Below are positions 34,950-46,230 of a stretch of DNA of 64,000 bases, one piece after another. The DNA comes from Uloborus plumipes (taxonomy: Eukaryota > Arthropoda > Arachnida > Araneae > Uloboridae). The notes below the pieces were generated by a model. That model made no database searches, was not told the origin of the DNA, and was given only the letters and a program-made list of their open reading frames with translations. The translations under genes and the position numbers were made by a program. Each line of letters starts with the position of its first letter. Positions within the stretch are counted from its first letter, which is position 1. The stretch is from positions 124,001 through 188,000 of the forward strand of contig JAXGGA010000071.1 of NCBI GenBank assembly GCA_038373865.1, read 5' to 3'.

Positions 34950-35222
34950 TCGGCCGGTCGGCCGGTCTAAATTTTACAACTTGTGGCGTTTTTTTTTTTT
35001 TTTCATTTTTTTTAGTCAGCCGGCCGACCGGTCTAAATTTTAAAACTTGTGGCGTTCTTCTGTTTTTTATAGTCGACCGGACGGCCGATCTAATTTTACA
35101 ACTTGTGGCTTTTTTTTCTTTTTTTCAGTCGGCCGGTTGGCCGGTCTAAATTTTAAAACTTGTGGCGTTATTTTTTCTTTTTTAGTCGGCCGGACGGCCG
35201 GTGTAAATTTTAAAACTTGTGG
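34950..35222 (+). repeat. Minisatellite, five units of about 56 bp
   Basis: Five copies alternate a CGGCCGG-rich palindromic part (GTCGGCCGGNCGGCCGGT) with TCTAAATTTTAAAACTTGTGGCG and a T-run. Unit starts are near 34957, 35016, 35072, 35128 and 35185. It sits directly upstream of the surviving transposase codons, where the N-terminal half would be expected, so it may have expanded inside or replaced that part. Confidence 0.85.
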
Positions 35223-36668
35223 CCGCCGACTCCACTGATGGTGCGGCGAACATGCAAGGGAGTTACAATGAGTTTGTTTCACACATGAAAAAACAAGAAC
35301 CTGAACACGTTCATGAATGGTGCCATAGCCACATTTTAAATTTAGCATTAACAGATGCCACGAAGTGCAATATAGAAGCAACAACCTTCTTCTCGATATT
35401 AAATTTAGCAGCTGTTTTTTTCAAGGATTCTCACAAACGAATGGATGTGTGGAGTAATATTGTGAAAAGCAATAAAACACTTAAAGTAATAGGTAAAACA
35501 CACAAAGAAAATGCCCTAAAACGAATTTTTGGATTCTATGAAAACCCAAGCGATTCTCTATATGTTGAGCTTCTTCTGACTTTAAATCAGATAGAAAATT
35601 GCCAACAAATTAACTGCGACAGTAGAGCTACTACCAAAAATTTAAAAGATCGCAGTTTACCAAGTTTTCAACCACTCTTTTGTCGCAAATATATTTAAGA
35701 GTTTTTAAAATCACGGGCCCCACTGCACGATATTTACAAACAGAGGGACTAAACATATTAGTTTGCAATAGTATGATCAAAAACGCTTTCGAACAATTGA
35801 AGTTCAAAGAGATTTCGACAATATTGTTCAAACTTCTCAAAATTTTGTTGAAAATTGTTCAAATAAGCTAGAAAATGAAAATGAGAATGATATTCTACAT
35901 TGAAAATGAATTGAGCAGTAAAAGAAGGCAGAAAATTAAGAAAATGAGTGGAGAAACAACAAGCGACGAAAAACCTTTAAACGAATACGAACGCTTTAAA
36001 ATTGAAGTTTTTAATGTGATTATGGATAGCGTAGTGAATTCGATAGAAATCAGGTTTTTAAAAAAATTAGGTCGAAGTTAGGTCGAAGTCTCGTTTCTCT
36101 CACCAGACACTTTTTCTTCAACTGAGTGACCTTTAGTTCCAAAAACATCTTTTGAGTACTTATCTAAAAAAATTGCAAACTTTAATGAAGCTGCAACTTC
36201 AGAACGACTAGAACAAGAATACACTAACTTCGCTCAAAATGGCCTAAACTTAGAAAAATTATTAAAAATCAATATGAAATATATGAGTCGGATGAGCAAG
36301 AAAACAGTGATGATGAAAAATAATCAGACCATGAAATTGATGAAAAGCTTGCTTCAATTTCTTGCAAAAACTCAAAATTGCGTTATTTGCTGTTATAAAG
36401 TACTCATTAAGTACAACTTGTTCAAAGATTGTTATTCAGCTTTAACTACTGCATATCAATGTTTGTTAACGCTACCTATTACTCAAGTGGCTTGCGAAAG
36501 AAGTTTCTCCAGTTTAAAGGTCATAAAACTAGCATACCTAATACTTTAGCTGATGAACGGCTAGAGTTATTTATGCTCATGAAAATAGAAAAAGATTCTT
36601 TACAAAATATTGATAACGAAGCAGTGATTGACAACATTTCTCTAAAAAGCGAAATTCTAGAAAAATAG
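35219..36668 (+). pseudogene. hAT (ZMYM1-like) transposase, N-terminally truncated and frameshifted
   Basis: The first intact stretch (35219-35698) starts with DSTDGAANMQGSYNEFVSHM and HEWCHSHILNLAL. This is the DGAANM...H.LNL block of the RNase H-like domain in ZMYM1-type hAT proteins (DUF4371 family). Coding then jumps between frames, with RYLQTEGLNILVC near 35740 and TTSDEKPLNEYERFK near 35960. It ends in the hAT C-terminal dimerisation region ITQVACERSFSSLKVIK (36478-36530) and DERLELFMLMKIEKDS before a stop at 36666-36668. Several stops and indels break it. The BED/zinc-finger N-terminus is missing. A GC-rich minisatellite abuts its 5' side. It belongs to the hAT element at 34893-40071. 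Confidence 0.85.
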
Positions 36669-36875
36669 TTATTACATTGCTGTTGTCATATTTCTAAGTT
36701 ACAGTGCACTTTTTAAAACAATTTCTTCCTTCAAAAGCTTTTTCTCAAATTTAAGTCTTAGTTTTGTCGCCACTCTGTGAATCAGAAGTGTTATTTCTTA
36801 GTTTTACATATTCAATTATAGAACCTGTATTATCTTTAAAAGTATACCCATTTTGTATATATGTATACAAGTATA

Positions 36876-37065
36876 CTTCGCAGCAGTTTAACTTGTCAGT
36901 GACGTCACTACGGGTGGAGCCAATAAGAGCTCACAAGCAGTCAGCGGTCTCCCCTAATTCGCCAAGTAGGCTGGGACGTTTTATCTAGCTCGTTTTTCAT
37001 AGGCTAACGTCACGCTGTTGGCTCCGCCCGTAGTGACGTCACTGCCAAGTTAAACTGCTGCGAAG
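36876..37065. mobile_element. TA-flanked MITE, 190 bp
   Basis: Ends CTTCGCAGCAGTTTAACTTG and inverse, with the repeat continuing through GTGACGTCACTACGGG.GGAG. TA lies on both sides (36874-36875, 37066-37067). No coding. It is inserted downstream of the hAT transposase remnant. Confidence 0.85.
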
Positions 37066-37968
37066 TATAGTTTCTTCATTTTTAATGCAAAATATTGCTT
37101 TCCAATGTCATTAAAATGTCATAATTTTTCATTTTTTCCCCGATGCAGCTCTTTGAGTTAATCAAAGTGAACAATTTGCTGGTAGTTTTTTAATTATGTA
37201 TAGTTAAAAGTTTTACATTTAAAGCTAAGGAAGTTCCCTCAAGGCTTGAATTAAAATGTTCGTCACTGAAAATTCCTGTCTTCACTTGAAAAAATTACTT
37301 ACGTAACATTTTTTTTAAGTTGAAAAAAAGAAAAAGGTAATAATTTAGTTTGTATATATTATTTGCATGTGTGTTTCATATTCATTAAAGTAATAACTGT
37401 AAATAAATATTATAAAATACGTATGTTACCGTCATATGTAGTCAGTTTCTGAAAAGTATGGATATTTTGAGGTTCGTCATTGCTAAATTTTCACAGAATT
37501 AAATTTTTTTTTAGTACGCTACGCACAATAGTTGCTAAATATTGTAAATCTAGTTCAATATTAAGTTTTTTTCATTTTTATACACATGATACTTAATTAA
37601 TTACTTACAATACAGTTTGTCATCATGTTGTTAGTTTCTGAAAAGTTTGTAAGTAACTTTTCCGATCGGAATGAAAAGTTTGAGAATAGATATAAGTTTA
37701 GAAATCGATCAATGTTAAATTTCAAAATTTCCCTCTTTTTCATGGAATTCTATTTTCTCTTTTTTTCTTTAGAAAACAGTAAGCGCTTGAAGGAGTGTTA
37801 AATATTGCACCTTTTTTTCAATGCTGAACGTTTCTATGTTTTACAAATGTGCATACATTGTTGAACTGCTTATTTAATTCACATAAAACTATAACATTTG
37901 TACATCCTAAAATGTGTTGTCACTATATTTAATTGTTGTATATGAATAACTCGAACTAGATATTAAAA

Positions 37969-39042
37969 CTAGCTGTCGTGGCCGTCACGAAACTTTCTTC
38001 TATATCTATCTTATGAATTCCAGTTACAAAATAAAATACGTACTCGCCCGAATAATTGGAAACAGCTCCAATTTCCCAATTATTGTAATAACCCTGCAAA
38101 TGCAGAATTAATGAGCGAAATTGGAAATCATTGCAAAAGCATTGTTTAGATTAATTGCAAACATTTTATTTGTTAGTAAAAAGAAATTGGCAACAGTTAA
38201 AAATTTCAAATCATTGAAAGTTTTCAGATGTTTTGATAAGAAATAGCGTGAAAGCGATTTTTTAATGAATTAACTTTTCGCATTGTTGACTAAGCGCAAA
38301 AATCACCCCACCCTCCCCATGGGACGATTGGCGCCAAAATTTATTCGATGCTTGTTTCCATATTGGGTTAGTGTTATTCCAAATTTCATTCAAATCGCAG
38401 CAATATTTCCCGAGATACAGTAGGTGCAATGACAAAATAAGAACTTTTGATTGCTCCACCCCCTTCAAGATATTGACAAACAAATTGAATCAGCACCTGT
38501 ACTCAGTAGGGTCTACCTATGGACCAATTTTCGTTTGATTCCGCCGGTTACTTCCTGAGATATAGCAATCACCCCAGCGCAGAACACGTGCGATTGCTCC
38601 ACCCCCCTTCAAGATATTGACACGCAAATTGAATCAGCACCTGTACTCAGTAGGGTCTACCTATGGACCAATTTTCGTTTGATTCCGCTGGTTACTTCCT
38701 GAGATATAGCAATCACCCACGCGCAGAACACGTGTGATTGCTCCACCCCCCTTGGAGGAATTCGCTAAACAAAGTCAGGTACACCAGTTCACATGGTGGT
38801 ACATATGTGCAAAAATTTTTGTTCGATTTCATGCAGTAGTTTTTGCTCTAGCGTGGCCACAAAAACTGGTCACACACATACAGACTCACACACAGACAGA
38901 CACACAGACGAACATTTTCCAAAAATGGTCGAAATGGACTCAGCGCACCTCAAAACGTGCAAATCCGTCAAAATTCGACATTCGAAAATTTTCACGAAAC
39001 CAATACTTTCTTCTATATATTAGATATAGAAGAAAGTAAAAA
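37969..39042 (-). mobile_element. Helitron/Helentron-like non-autonomous element, copy 1
   Basis: On the minus strand the 3' end is CGTGACGGCCACGACAGCTAG followed by T. The opposite end has a hairpin formed by ACTTTCTTCTATATA and TAGATATAGAAGAAAGT (39003-39038). ACTTTCTTCTATATCT also recurs inverted just inside the 3' end (37992-38008), giving the sub-terminal inverted repeats typical of Helentron-associated elements. A second copy is at 47368-48495. The right boundary is uncertain by a few bases. Coding absent; ORFs are ACAC-repeat artefacts. Confidence 0.75.
38449..38735. repeat. Tandem repeat, two units of about 143 bp
   Basis: Units start GATTGCTCCACCCCC at 38449 and 38592, with a partial third at 38736. 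Each contains AATTGAATCAGCACCTGTAC and TTACTTCCTGAGATATAGC. The copy-2 element near 47.8-48.1 kb has more diverged units, so the array differs between copies. Confidence 0.8.
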
Positions 39043-39402
39043 ATTAAGTAAGTCAATTGAGACGCAGTTTAAACTTTCGGTCTTCACTTTCGTTTTACTA
39101 AGCAGCCTTTTTAGTTGACGAATAAATAATCCGTTTCAAAGTTCAACTTTTTTACTTTATGAATTTCCTTTAACTACTTCGTTATAAAAATTAAATCAGA
39201 AACTGTACGTTTTAAAACATGTGATAGTCATGTTATTAGTTTCTTAAAAGTATGGTAATAACGGATTTACTTTTAGTAGCGGGGGGGGGGGAGGATACAT
39301 TTCTGCATAAATGTAAATTTAAAGATCGATCAGTGTTGAATTTCTAACTTTCCCCATTTTCACATAATTATATGTTGCCCCAGTTAAGGTCTCAAATCTG
39401 TA

Positions 39403-39534
39403 CCTCAGAACCAGACTAACGTAAGTCCATTTTCGTCCTTTTTCAGTAGAGGGGGAAAACGATGTATTCGACAATCGTTTTTCCCCTCTACCGAAAAATG
39501 ACGAAAATGGACTTACGTTAGTCTGGTTCTGAGG
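39403..39534. mobile_element. TA-flanked palindromic MITE, 132 bp
   Basis: Near-perfect hairpin: CCTCAGAACCAGACTAACGT and its inverse at the ends, continuing through AAGTCCATTTTCGTC and CCCCTCTACYGAAAAA, with a very short loop around TATTCGAC. TA lies at 39401-39402 and 39535-39536. It lies inside the hAT element. Confidence 0.85.
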
Positions 39535-40079
39535 TACAGAAATATATACGAAACACCATAGCTTTATTTCAATCCTGTGTATGTATTCAGTTGAGTGTAA
39601 GAAATTTCAAATTCAATGTCTTCCTTCAAGCTTTTGAAATTTACGTTAAAAATGGATTTACTTTCTATGCTTCAAAAGATTTTATATAAATGATTATTAA
39701 GAGCTAGATCAGTGTTCAAGTTCCATTAGTTGATCTTTGTCACAATTTTTCTTACGAGAAGCAGTACGCGATCGAACGCGTAGTAATAGTGTACCGTTAT
39801 TTCAATGTTCAATTACTTATTTATATTTATGTATAATCGGAGTAGCTGTAAGTATTAAAAATTTGTAGTAGTAATTTTTTTGAATTTGTATACGCATAGT
39901 GGTTTTATATTAAATAGAAAAAAAAATTTGGTTTGTGTGTAAATTTGCATGTTTATCATTGAAGTTTTTAAATGTAAAAGAAAGCATGATTTTGAATTAA
40001 AATTTACAAACATTATATGGGCCGGCTGTGGTAAATGCCCGGGCCGGTGCGGGGTGCTCCATCCGCGGCTGCTACAGGG

Positions 40080-42036
40080 CGATAAAAATTGCGAAAGAAA
40101 TCACATTGTAAGTATGAACACATTATTGCTTGCGTATCTAAATATTTTCTAATCCAGTATAAAGTAAAATTTTTAATAGTTGTTTTTTATAACTAGATAT
40201 CAAGGACTTTTTAAATAGTTTATCCATTTCCATTTATTAGATTTATTAACATTTAATTCGTTATTATTTATAAACTTAGCTCTTGGTAACTGCAATCTCT
40301 CCTATCAGAGGACTTGTGGTTTCAAAAACTTGCAATTTATTTATTTCTTTTTTAATTTATATTTCGTTAATATTTTAGTTACAATATTAATTATTTTTAT
40401 TTTAACTTTTTTGAAAACAATATACTCAAAGAGAAGTAAGATATTTTTAATTCTCTCTTTCTTTTCTCTCTCTCTCTCTCTTTTTTTCAAAGTTGGTGTC
40501 CCTTTTGAATCGCAATAATTAACATATTAATTCAGACGCTAGTGGTAACACTATTTGAAAAGAGTTTCTTTCCATGACATATGCTGATTAGATTCCGTAG
40601 CCCAAAAATATTTCTTTATTGTAAAAAGTATTCTTATACAAACACAATAGCTCTGCAAATTTTTAACTTTAATAAAGATAATTTCATATTTTATTTACTA
40701 CCATGAAACATGAAAACAAGAGAGCCATTTTTACCCCTAGGATTCAGGTGTCTGTAGAGTCACTGCTAATCCAGAAAGATGTGTTTACTTAACGAAACAT
40801 TTCAATTATAGCTAGACTTAAGAATACAACGAATGGATACACTCATTGTTTGTACAAATAATTAAGAGTCTAACAACATGCATGAAGCTTTTCCTTTTGG
40901 AACATTTTGTTTATATAATTTAAAAGGACGTGAAGCTTCCAAAACTACTCATTGTAATGGACTGGATTATAAATTAATTTCACAATGGTTTACTTTCTGA
41001 TGGAATGCAATTACAGAAATCAATATAATATTTCTCACTTCAGATCCGCTCTTAATCACTTAATTACTGCGCAACCACTTCTCGTAATGATATCAAATAT
41101 TCTGTGAGGCAATTGAAACCAGGTTATTTTTCTCTGTGGGGATTGATATAAATCACTCAAAGCGTTTCACTAAATTCAAATGATATTTCGTGCAGTTCAA
41201 TGCAAATATTTCAGACTGATTGAATATTAATTTACTATTTTCAAGAGTTGGTCAAACTGATTATGATTCAATACATTATAAAATTTGATTAGTCTATCCG
41301 CTTGCTTTGATTAATTCCATTCAAAAAAGATTTCTAAAAATCTCAAACTAATGTTCTTAGCAAATTTTTCGTTACGTAGAACTTTCCTTTTTATTAGTTC
41401 TAAAATTCTTTCCTTTTTATTAGTTCTCAGGCTGCTGAAATTCAAAAGCTATTTCAACTCCACGTGGAAGTTTCGCCTATTGACACACTTTCTTTCTCAC
41501 TTCTAAAAGATTCTATGAATCTTCTGAATTGTTAAAGAACTTCTGAAATTAACTGCGAATGCGGTCTTGCCTGTATTGGACGGATACGTCGTTCCTAAGA
41601 ATCTTGATTGAATGAGTCTACGAATAATATGAGAAACAACAATTAAACTAGTCTAGTATCACTCAACACTGCATGAAATCAAGGCGCTTGCTTGATCTCA
41701 ACTCTTTTAAAATTATTCAAAAGTGCCCAAATTCGTCAGATCCTGAGTTTTGTGAATCTTTACACATTCTGAAGAATCGTTCTAATCTAGTGAAAGGTTC
41801 TACAGCCATTCTGAATTTCTCTACAGTTTGGTTTTCATTTTCGAAATGTGTCTCTGAATTTATTTTTTCTCTAAAATTATGGCTGTAGTAAGAGTAATAA
41901 AAATTCCATGTATTGTGTGTTGTTTTATTTTTTGGGTTTAACTTCATATCGTATGAATTTGAACTCCCAGGCAGAAACTAACGTAATATTTGAATTTAGA
42001 GCATCAAACTCAAGCGAAATCAATTTCAAATGCCTT
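40080..42036. other. AT-rich interval, nothing recognised
   Basis: A TC microsatellite of about 20 bases lies near 40465, and a 23-base duplication (CTTTCCTTTTTATTAGTTCT) near 41387-41427. No supported gene. Confidence 0.5.
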
Positions 42037-42219
<183 letters not shown>

Positions 42220-42337
42220 TTTTTCTTTTTTAATTTTAGAAATTATGTAGTCTATTCATTTCGATGTGTTCTTTAATTTTTTATTGCTTGGTACTTGCTT
42301 TTTTTGTCCCTTTTTACTATTATATACTATATACGTA

Positions 42338-42888
42338 CAGTAAACTCTCGATTATTCGCTGGGGCCTCAGGAAAGAAACAAACACAAGCAACTAAATTTC
42401 TCGAAAAAGCACGAATTTAAATTAAGTTTTTCTTAAAATCTCTTACCTAAGAGTGCGGTGTACTTCATCCAATAAATTATTTTATCTAGTCGTTATCGTA
42501 TGTACCACTTCTTTATAGATTTTCTATGCTTAAAAACCTCAATTACAAATATTTTTTTATGCTATGCCTATCGTTACTGCTTGTACATATCACGTAAAAT
42601 CACTTACCTAAGAGTGCGGTGTACTTCATTCAATAAATTATTTTATCTAGTCGTTATCGTATGTACCACTTCTTTATAGATTTTATATGCTTAAAAACAT
42701 CAATTACAAATATTTTTTTATGCTGTGCCTATCATCAGTGCTTGTACATATCACGTTTTAAATGTTATGCAATTATTTTTAAGCAAAAATAATTTTTTTT
42801 ATCTTCTTTACCCCTTATTTTATGCTTTTTTTTGGATTATCCGTGATACCCGTATCACCCAATTCCTCGGATAATCGGGAGTGTACTG
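42338..42888. mobile_element. pogo/Tigger-like MITE, 551 bp
   Basis: Ends CAGTAAACTCTCGATTATTC and, inverted, CAGTACACTCCCGATTATCC. TA flanks both sides (42336-42337 and 42889-42890). The CAGTANACTCTCGATTATCCG type of end is characteristic of pogo/Tigger elements. No coding; most of the interior is a tandem duplication. Confidence 0.8.
42442..42763 (+). repeat. Tandem duplication of 161 bp within the pogo-like MITE
   Basis: Units 42442-42602 and 42603-42763 share CTTACCTAAGAGTGCGGTGT, TCTAGTCGTTATCGTATGTA and CTTGTACATATCACGT with only a few differences, so the duplication is recent. Confidence 0.9.
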
Positions 42889-42890
42889 TA

Positions 42891-43830
42891 TATGTATATT
42901 TGTATATACAGAGAGAGAGAAAGAGAGTAATAACAACGTCTTAAAAGATTTTTAAAAAAAGAAAGAAAAAACTATTTTTCCGCATAAAGTAATAATTTTA
43001 CTTGTTTTCATCACTTGGACGTACGTTTAATATGTTGATTTCATCGAGGTACAATCGGTACAATTTTCTTTATTTATTCTGTCCGGTATAGTGCTTATGA
43101 CGACAAACTCCCCGAACTCAACTTACTAGCTTTCTGCTTGATTGACTGCATTATTGAAGCTAGTTTCGGCAGCAACAAATATTGCAATGAAGCTGAGATG
43201 CAACCATTTATGTCTATTTCAGTAAATATTTTAGCATAAAAGAAACACCGCTGAGCTAAATCTTTCCCTAAGAAAATGGTATAAATATTTATGAACATGC
43301 TCCTTTCCTAGGGGTACAGAAATAATGAATAATGACATACTCGCAGAGAGTTTATTCTCAGAATTGAATAGAGTATGTGGATGAACTGCCTTGTAGATTT
43401 ATTCAGCTCCACACCTGCCGCAACTATGAATTTTCTATTTGTCTAAATTTAGTGAAAAAAAATAGGTACATTTTCTTGCTCATTAATATTCTTTTTACCC
43501 TTTTGCTAATATCAGTACCTGCAATTATAGATATAGTTAAATGACATTGTTTCGCACAACAAGCAGCTGCTAAAAATTATTGAAAAAAAAAATTATTCAC
43601 TTATTCGAAAACACAAAAAACTTATTTCGATGCATAATGTTGAAGTTATGTTTTATAAATGATTTTTTAAATTGTGTAATGATTGAGTAATTCGCTTTTG
43701 TTGAGTTCGGCGTCTTGACCCCAATTCTCTAAGCCATAAAACAGCTGTGTTCAATGCTCCAAAAAAATTGTTTTAAAATATAAGCGCTATATTTTAAAAC
43801 AATTTCTCAAATATATCTGGTTAATTTAGT
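42891..43830. other. AT-rich interval, nothing recognised
   Basis: A short GA tract near 42911. No supported gene. Confidence 0.5.
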
Positions 43831-43832
43831 TA

Positions 43833-44600
43833 GTAGGGTAATGTGGGGCAAAGTGAAATAGTGGAGCGAGAGAGAAATAGTAGGGCAAAGCGAAATGGTG
43901 AACTATTTTCACTGCTGCAGCGCCGTATATCTGGAACTTTATTGTATTAAGTTCAGACTAGACATTTTTTACTTATTTATTTCATACCGGGCATTTTTTT
44001 GATTTTAAATGTTCAATGCAGTTTGTCAGGTTCACATCTGGCAAAGTTGATTCTGGAAAGTAAAATAGTTCATTTCATTTACTTATTCATTAATTTGTTA
44101 AATTACATACGTATTCTTTCATTTAATAATTCAGTTACATTCCTTTACTTATTAGTTCCCTTATATATTCATTCATTCCCTTATTTTCTCATTCATTCTC
44201 TTTTATTTACTTGTCATTTTTATCTCATACTTTATTTAATTCATTTATTAATTTAATATTTTTTTTTTATTTTTATTATTAATTCACTTATTCGTTTATT
44301 TACTCATTCATCTAACAAAAATATTTTTAATCATCAAACAGAAACTGTTTTAATTCAAAAATGTTTTATTTTCACTCTGCCCCATGTTTTTTTTTTCCTT
44401 TTTCTTTTTTGAGGTGAAAGTTTTACATCTCTTTTGTAAGTACAAAACAACTACTAAAAATGAAAAACAATTTTTTAACTCTTGCACTACAAAGTTAGAC
44501 CTTCTTTATGTACGATAGATTTCAAAACAACTTTCCAATTTATTCACTTTGAAACAGGTAAGTTATCTTAACTATTTCACTTAACCCTACGTTCCCCCAC
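43833..44600. mobile_element. Putative TA-flanked TIR element with GGGGCAAAGTGAAATAGT ends
   Basis: About 32 bases at the left (GTAGGGTAATGTGGGGCAAA then GTGAAATAGT) match the inverse of the right end (GTGGGGGAACGTAGGGTTAA then GTGAAATAGT) at roughly three quarters of positions. TA lies on both sides. The interior is T-rich with degenerate TTCATTTA repeats (about 44070-44320). It contains an 85-codon hydrophobic ORF that is compositional. Confidence 0.6.
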
Positions 44601-44602
44601 TA

Positions 44603-45084
44603 TTATAAATTACACAAAGAAAAGAAAAGAAAGAAAGACCTGCACGCACTTAAAACATTTAAAATTTCGTCTGGTATTTTCACATGGAGAGTACTCAAGT
44701 GGTTAAAGCACTTAGCTCTAGTTAGGAAATATATCATTAGTTGACATCGTTCACTTGCAGTTACGAAAAACTTTTAAAACATTAAAAATGTTTAAAATTC
44801 AGGCACAGTTTTGAAAATAAACGGGTTTTAAAACAATCGAATGGAAAAGCATAAGCGCAGCTAAGACTAAAAAAATATATTTGAAATTTTGCTAAGAAAA
44901 TATTACTATCAGTCTCGATATTTTAATTATATAGCATTCCAAGAACTGACAGGATCTTTGTAAGAATATTTTCGTGTTAACAGTGGTATAAGCATAACAA
45001 TGGATTAAGACAAGTTGTTTTGACCCGACGTAGTTTTTTTTCTGTCCTACATTGCGACAAAATTTTACAGCTAAATTACGCATT
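44603..45084. other. AT-rich interval, nothing recognised
   Basis: No repeat ends or coding signal. A tRNA-like string near 44694 was considered and rejected. Confidence 0.4.
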
Positions 45085-45498
45085 GCACTGTAAAAAATAA
45101 ATGTTGATTTTACAGTATAATACAGCTTATTTTATAGTAATTTTACAGTAATAAACTAGAAAATTGCTCTTTACAGTACTAAACTGTAAAATTAACAGTA
45201 GTTTACTGTAATACTACACTGTACTACTGTACTGTATAGTTTTCAGTAATAAACTGTAAAATTGCTTTTCACAGTTTATTACTGAGCATTTTAAACTGGA
45301 ACCTTTGCTTCCAGTATTACACTGTTGTTTTTACAGATAATACTGCTAATTTTACTGTAAAAATAGCTATTTTACCGTTTATTACCAAATAAACGGTAAA
45401 ATAGCTATTTTTACAGTTTATTACTGCGCTTCAGTTTTAAACTAAAACCTCTGCTTCCAGTATTATACTGTGAAAGCAACAATTTATTTTTTGCAGCA
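45085..45498. mobile_element. MITE built from TTTACAGTTTATTACTG repeats
   Basis: Ends GCACTGTAAAAAATAAATGTTG-type and its inverse (GTTGCTTTCAC/CAACAATTTATTTTTTGCAG) bracket a region packed with direct and inverted copies of TTTACAGTTTATTACTG. It includes a perfect hairpin near 45360-45420 (GTAAAATAGCTATTTT). A shorter relative lies at 57143-57246. Confidence 0.7.
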
Positions 45499-45524
45499 TG
45501 TCTAAACTTTTGCACCCCATTGTG

Positions 45525-46230
45525 TCATCAAAGGGAAAGCTCGGACAGAAGCCTTACAAACTCCTAAAAGTTCAGTTTTTCACTGTAGGAAATAAGCTCG
45601 TGCGGCTCTAAAGATGCCACAAACTTATAAGACCAGCTGCAAGTCCGAGCTGTTAGAAATTCATTTTCACTGTCCAACCAGTTCAAAGTCTCCAGAATAA
45701 TCAAATCTGGAATGTAACCGCTTCACGCATTTCGGCAATTGCTAAACACTGCCAAAACCCAAAGTCGGTCTTAATCTGGGGAAGGATATTCAAAGGAAAA
45801 AAAATTGTTTTTTGGGGATTAGGGTGCTTAAATGAATCACGAAGTGCAAAGCGGACATTTTAGAAGAGGTTTTATTTTAGTTGGCAGATAAGTATTTCTA
45901 CAATGTAGAATGGATATTTGAATGAAACTCCACATCAGTTCACACGGCCAAAACGACATAAGTAGTGCAAGCATTTTTCTATTTTCTTGACATGATACCA
46001 TTTGTAGAGGACACACCATACTCTCTAGAACTCAATCCCACGGATAACATCGTATGTAGTAAAGTTTATTTTGAAGTCAAGGGTCTGCTTTAAAGAACAC
46101 GAAAATTTGGCTCTGAAATATTTTTTACGGCGGAATCAGGATAGATTGAAGTGTTACAGACCGTTGATAAATTTTTAATAAACGCTTGCACCGCTGCATT
46201 GCAGAAAAGATGTCCACTTTGTAAACAATT
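45525..46230 (+). pseudogene. Tc1/mariner-type transposase remnant
   Basis: Forward frames contain, in order, ARTEALQTPK-like codons (45530-45570), NPKSVLIWGRI near 45755, ADILEEVLF then LADKYFYNVEWIFE (45850-45920), SVHTAKTT (about 45930) corresponding to the DSAPAHTAKTTQ second catalytic block with the D lost, SLELNPTDN near 46025 corresponding to SPDLNPTDY with its aspartate replaced, and a C-terminal VLQTVDKFLINACTAALQKR. The order and spacing fit the catalytic half of a mariner-type transposase of about 340 residues. Stops and one or more frameshifts abolish it. No terminal repeats were located around it. Confidence 0.7.

Larger units (their letters stand above)
34893..40071 (+). mobile_element. 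hAT transposon with exact 8-bp target duplication CTACAGGG
   Basis: CTACAGGG is present at 34885-34892 and 40072-40079. The left end CAGGGGCGGATGGGGC pairs with the right end read inversely, CAGCCGCGGATGGAGC. CAG..GCGGATGG is a classic hAT terminus. Inside are a minisatellite, a ZMYM1-like transposase pseudogene in plus orientation, two TA-flanked MITEs (36876-37065, 39403-39534) and a Helitron-like element (37969-39042). Internal decay plus three insertions show it is long inactive. Confidence 0.85.

Noticed and set aside
34604..35149. 181-residue plus-strand ORF
   Set aside because: Crosses the hAT left end and runs into the minisatellite; no domain. The part before 34885 may be worth a translated search but gives no motif by eye.
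34950..35222. CRISPR-like regular repeats
   Set aside because: Head-to-tail minisatellite with repetitive, not unique, intervening sequence.
44070..44320. Hydrophobic membrane protein ORF
   Set aside because: T-rich TTCATTTA low-complexity DNA yields Phe/Leu/Ile by composition.
44690..44725. tRNA-like A-box string TGGTTAAAGCACTTAGC
   Set aside because: No B box at the right distance and no cloverleaf.
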